A stretch of DNA of 8,507 nucleotides from the NCBI GenBank assembly GCA_007133115.1, contig SLNI01000013.1, positions 1 to 8,507 of the forward strand, written 5' to 3'. A program made the position numbers and the translations under genes. Each line of letters opens with the position of its first letter. Position 1 is the stretch's first letter. Source of the DNA: Thioalkalivibrio sp. Lineage in GTDB: Bacteria; Pseudomonadota; Gammaproteobacteria; Ectothiorhodospirales; Ectothiorhodospiraceae. The notes below the pieces were generated by a model. It saw nothing but the letters and a program-made list of their open reading frames with translations, did no database searches and was not told where the DNA came from. Positions 6,662 to 8,507 of the stretch are shown in pieces.

Positions 6662-7401
6662 TCGCGGAGACCCAGAGCGCGGAGGATCGTCACTCGCGCT
6701 GCGTCCGCGAGTTCGCGGCGCGTCGTTCCGGGTGTCACGGGAATCAACGGCAACAGATGGACGGTGACGCGGGTCCGTTTGCGACACAACAGCCGCCAGA
6801 CGTGCGGTAGAAGTACATCGTCGCCCGAATAGGACGCCCGCGGCGGCGAACCATCGGGTTCCCGTCCATAGTCGAGCGCCACGGGCTGAACCGGGATGCC
6901 CGTATCCACCGAGGCTGCAAGCAGGCGGGGATGGAACCGGCGAACCTCCCCGCCGCGGGTGGTCGTTCCCTCGGGAAACAGCACCACGCGTTCGCCCTGC
7001 TGCAGTGCCTCGGTGATCTTCCCGGAAAGTTGTTCGGTGTGGTGGCCTCCGCGCTGGATGAACAGCGTGTGATTGCGCCGGGCAAGAAACCCGAGCACCG
7101 GCCAGCGGGCGATCTCCGCTTTGGACAGAAAGCGCACGTCCAGTGCCGATCCGATCAATGGAATATCCAGCCAGGACACGTGGTTCGCAATCACCAGCGC
7201 CGGCGCCGATCCCGGTTCCCCCCGGTACCGCACCTCGACTCCGGAGATCGCGAGCCCCCTTCGGTACCAGTGTCGACGGATCTCCACCAGCCGCTGTCGG
7301 CCCTCCGGGCTGAAGCCGTGCCGGAACGTGAGCCACACGCCGTGCAGCAGAAAAAAAACCAGGATCACCATTCGGTAACCGCCGCGCAGGACACCCCGCA
7401 T
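6652..7401 (-). CDS. 1-acyl-sn-glycerol-3-phosphate acyltransferase (PlsC/LPLAT family)
   Basis: This is a membrane-bound acyltransferase of phospholipid synthesis, adding an acyl chain to lysophosphatidic acid or a related lyso-lipid. Numbered from ATG 7401 (249 residues), a membrane helix spans about 11-25 (VILVFFLLHG). The catalytic HX4D is NHVSWLD with H74 and D79, followed by FLSKAEIARWPVLGFLARR (91-109) and the FIQRGG phosphate-binding block. Next come FPEGTT (142-147) and the IPVQPVALDY block. All four LPLAT motifs are therefore present. The frame also opens at GTG 7416 (254 residues), but ATG 7401 has GGGGG five bases upstream, whereas GTG 7416 has only a GGGA that touches it. The gene follows the rhodanese gene on the same strand after a gap of about 110 bp, so it may have its own promoter. 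The true substrate (PlsC proper, OlsA-like or other) is not clear from motifs. Confidence 0.9.
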   Translation of the reverse strand: MRGVLRGGYRMVILVFFLLHGVWLTFRHGFSPEGRQRLVEIRRHWYRRGLAISGVEVRYRGEPGSAPALVIANHVSWLDIPLIGSALDVRFLSKAEIARWPVLGFLARRNHTLFIQRGGHHTEQLSGKITEALQQGERVVLFPEGTTTRGGEVRRFHPRLLAASVDTGIPVQPVALDYGREPDGSPPRASYSGDDVLLPHVWRLLCRKRTRVTVHLLPLIPVTPGTTRRELADAARVTILRALGLRDYQ

Positions 7402-7509
7402 GCCTACCCCCGTCACTCCCGACCGGGGAGCGCGTCAAACCGATACGATACCAGCCTCATCGCACCCACGAAGCACCCGAAGCGGGAACGGTCTTTTCGC
7501 ATTCCGGAC
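7402..7509 (-). other. Gap between rhodanese and acyltransferase genes
   Basis: These 108 bp contain the acyltransferase ribosome site (GGGGG, 7407-7411). I found no convincing promoter or terminator. A TATCGT-like -10 can be drawn on the minus strand, but it lacks a -35 partner. Confidence 0.3.
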
Positions 7510-7923
7510 TCAGGGCAGTGGGCCCGTGTACGGGCCGTTCGCGACCGGTAGATCCTCGCTTTCCCAGAGTTTGATGCCCCCCGCGATGTTCACCACCCGA
7601 CGGAAGCCCATCGTCTTCAGTACCACGGCGGCAAGCGCCGAACGGGCTCCCGTCGAGCACAGTAAAGCGACCGGGCGCTCCCGCGCCGTGCATAGCGCCT
7701 CGATCCGGTGCGGGCTGTCGGCCTCGGCCGCACCTTCGAGAAGTCCACGCGGGATGAGCACCGAGCCGGGGACGTGAATGCGCTCGTATTCGTAGGGCTC
7801 CCGGATGTCCACGATCAACCAGGGCTCCCCGGCCTCGATCGCCTCGGCGAGTTCGTCCGGCAACCGCTCTTCAATCGAAGCGCGCGCCGCGGTGACCAGA
7901 TCTGCCAGTGTCTTGACGCCCAT
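7510..7923 (-). CDS. Single-domain rhodanese-like sulfurtransferase
   Basis: This 137-residue cytoplasmic protein has no signal peptide. The rhodanese domain covers about 20-130. It has the CH2A-type motif VDIREPYEYERIHVPGS (38-54), the active-site loop C89-S-T-G-A-R-S95 with the sulfur-accepting cysteine C89, and the closing motif GFRRVVNIAGGIKLW (106-120). Such enzymes carry a persulfide on the cysteine and pass sulfane sulfur from thiosulfate, glutathione persulfide or a protein donor to thiols. The N-terminal 20 residues (MGVKTLADLVTAAR) look like the helix that precedes the domain in the GlpE/PspE-like single-domain group. The frame stays open upstream to 8067, but ATG 7923 is chosen because AAGGAA (7933-7938) lies nine bases upstream and the longer version would overlap the preceding gene. 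It follows the YyaL-like gene after 38 bp, so the two are probably one transcript. Confidence 0.9.
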   Translation of the reverse strand: MGVKTLADLVTAARASIEERLPDELAEAIEAGEPWLIVDIREPYEYERIHVPGSVLIPRGLLEGAAEADSPHRIEALCTARERPVALLCSTGARSALAAVVLKTMGFRRVVNIAGGIKLWESEDLPVANGPYTGPLP

Positions 7924-7932
7924 GTTCCGGGA

Positions 7933-7938
7933 TTCCTT
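7933..7938 (-). promoter_or_regulatory. Ribosome binding site of the rhodanese gene
   Basis: AAGGAA on the minus strand lies nine bases before ATG 7923. It decides the start against the longer in-frame extension into the neighbouring gene. Confidence 0.5.
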
Positions 7939-7961
7939 CTTTGTCGGGTTCCGAGCCGTGC

Positions 7962-8507
7962 TTACAGTGCCGCAAGCAGCGATGGCAGATCGTATTCCGG
8001 CGGAGCGCAGGAAGTCCCCCTGCAGAGGAATGCCACCACCCGGTCCGATGCAGTGGGGTGCCCGCATTTCCCCGCGAGGGCCTGGGGAAGCCCACGGCCT
8101 TCGGCCGGAAGCACGTACACCCAGGCCTGCGGATATCGCTCCAGTACCGCTTGCTGCCAGGAGCGGCCGGCCTCGGCCGGACCTCTCAGGATCACCAGCG
8201 GCGGTGGCTCGCGCAGAATATCCAGCGCGAGCAGAAGGCTCATGTGCGCCATCGGTGCTTCCGAGAGCATGGGCCCACCGTTGGCCAGCGTGCGTTCGGC
8301 AGCCTCCAGGTATCGGGTTTCGACCAGCAGGTAGCCGAGTTGCAGAAGTCCCCGCGCCGCCATGCCGTTGCCGGACGCCATGGCGTCGTCGGCATACACC
8401 TTCGGGCGTTGAATCAGGGCCTCGTGATCGACCGCCGTGAAGAAGAACCCGCCCCGCTCCCCATCCATGAAGTCGCTCAGCAGCACGTCCGCGAGCCGGG
8501 TGCTCCA
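7962..8507 (-). CDS. YyaL/SSP411-type thioredoxin-domain protein, C-terminal part (5' end outside window)
   Basis: The frame is open to the right edge, where it reads WSTRLADVLLSDFMDGERGG. About 181 C-terminal residues are visible; full-length relatives have roughly 650-700. GGFFFTAVDHEALIQRPK, then DDAMASGNGMAARGLL, an (alpha/alpha) barrel segment ending in PMLSEAPMAHMSLLLALD, and the terminal FLCRGTSCAPP match the C-terminal part of the DUF255/YyaL family (human SSP411/SPATA20). In that family an N-terminal thioredoxin-like domain is joined to a glycosidase-like alpha/alpha barrel. The final CX4CXP (CRGTSCAPP) is a usual family ending. The biochemical role of the family is not settled. It lies immediately upstream of the rhodanese gene (38 bp), which points to a thiol or sulfur link. 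The missing N-terminal part should hold the thioredoxin CXXC-like site. Confidence 0.85.
   Translation of the reverse strand, partial: WSTRLADVLLSDFMDGERGGFFFTAVDHEALIQRPKVYADDAMASGNGMAARGLLQLGYLLVETRYLEAAERTLANGGPMLSEAPMAHMSLLLALDILREPPPLVILRGPAEAGRSWQQAVLERYPQAWVYVLPAEGRGLPQALAGKCGHPTASDRVVAFLCRGTSCAPPEYDLPSLLAAL

Noticed and set aside
6152..7438. Minus-strand open frame of 428 codons covering the CopD-like and acyltransferase genes
   Set aside because: It is out of frame with the acyltransferase motifs, low in recognisable structure, and spans two real genes.
7924..8067. Longer rhodanese start at 8067
   Set aside because: The extra 48 residues lie over the 3' end of the YyaL-like gene in another frame and have no domain features. 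ATG 7923 has a ribosome site and fits the family length.
7708..8440. Plus-strand open frames opposite the rhodanese and YyaL-like genes
   Set aside because: Arginine-, serine- and proline-rich translations without motifs. The opposite strand holds clear protein families.

Overview
This is a GC-rich chromosomal window with nine protein genes. Two of them run off the window ends. I see no RNA genes, insertion sequences, integrases or CRISPR. The gene families and codon use suggest a proteobacterium, most likely a gammaproteobacterium. The sulfur-handling proteins (a CoA-disulfide-reductase-like flavoprotein, a DsrE-like protein and a rhodanese) fit a sulfur-oxidizing lineage such as the Ectothiorhodospiraceae/Thioalkalivibrio group. 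That placement is inference from recalled protein resemblance, with no marker gene present.

Layout. (1) 1-1173, plus strand: the 3' part of a pyridine-nucleotide disulfide oxidoreductase of the CoA-disulfide reductase/NADH oxidase type. It converges on (2) 1227-1718, minus strand: an exported DsrE-like protein. A GC-rich hairpin lies between their stop codons. (3) 1719-1949: a 231-bp divergent promoter region with a perfect TATAAT. (4) 1950-6092, plus strand: three closely packed membrane-protein genes. These are a 671-residue Gcr-family protein (usually labelled 'site-specific recombinase' but clearly polytopic), a 127-residue four-helix membrane protein resembling DUF6394, and a 565-residue two-helix potassium channel with two TrkA-N/RCK nucleotide-binding domains. 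(5) 6191-6661, plus strand: a small CopD-like membrane protein whose 3' end overlaps the next gene tail to tail by 10 bp. (6) Minus strand from the right edge to 6652: the 3' end of a YyaL/SSP411-type thioredoxin-domain protein, then a single-domain rhodanese, then a PlsC-type 1-acylglycerol-3-phosphate acyltransferase.

How the genes may work together. The left and right flanks share a sulfur/thiol theme: persulfide or CoA-disulfide reduction, a DsrE-type sulfur carrier fold, a rhodanese and a thioredoxin-fold protein. The centre is an ion-transport module. The Gcr-DUF6394-channel arrangement, with 38-bp and 7-bp gaps, is the most interesting part. It suggests that two poorly characterised membrane proteins are made together with, and may act with, a ligand-gated K+ channel. 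The function of that trio is inference from gene order and topology only.
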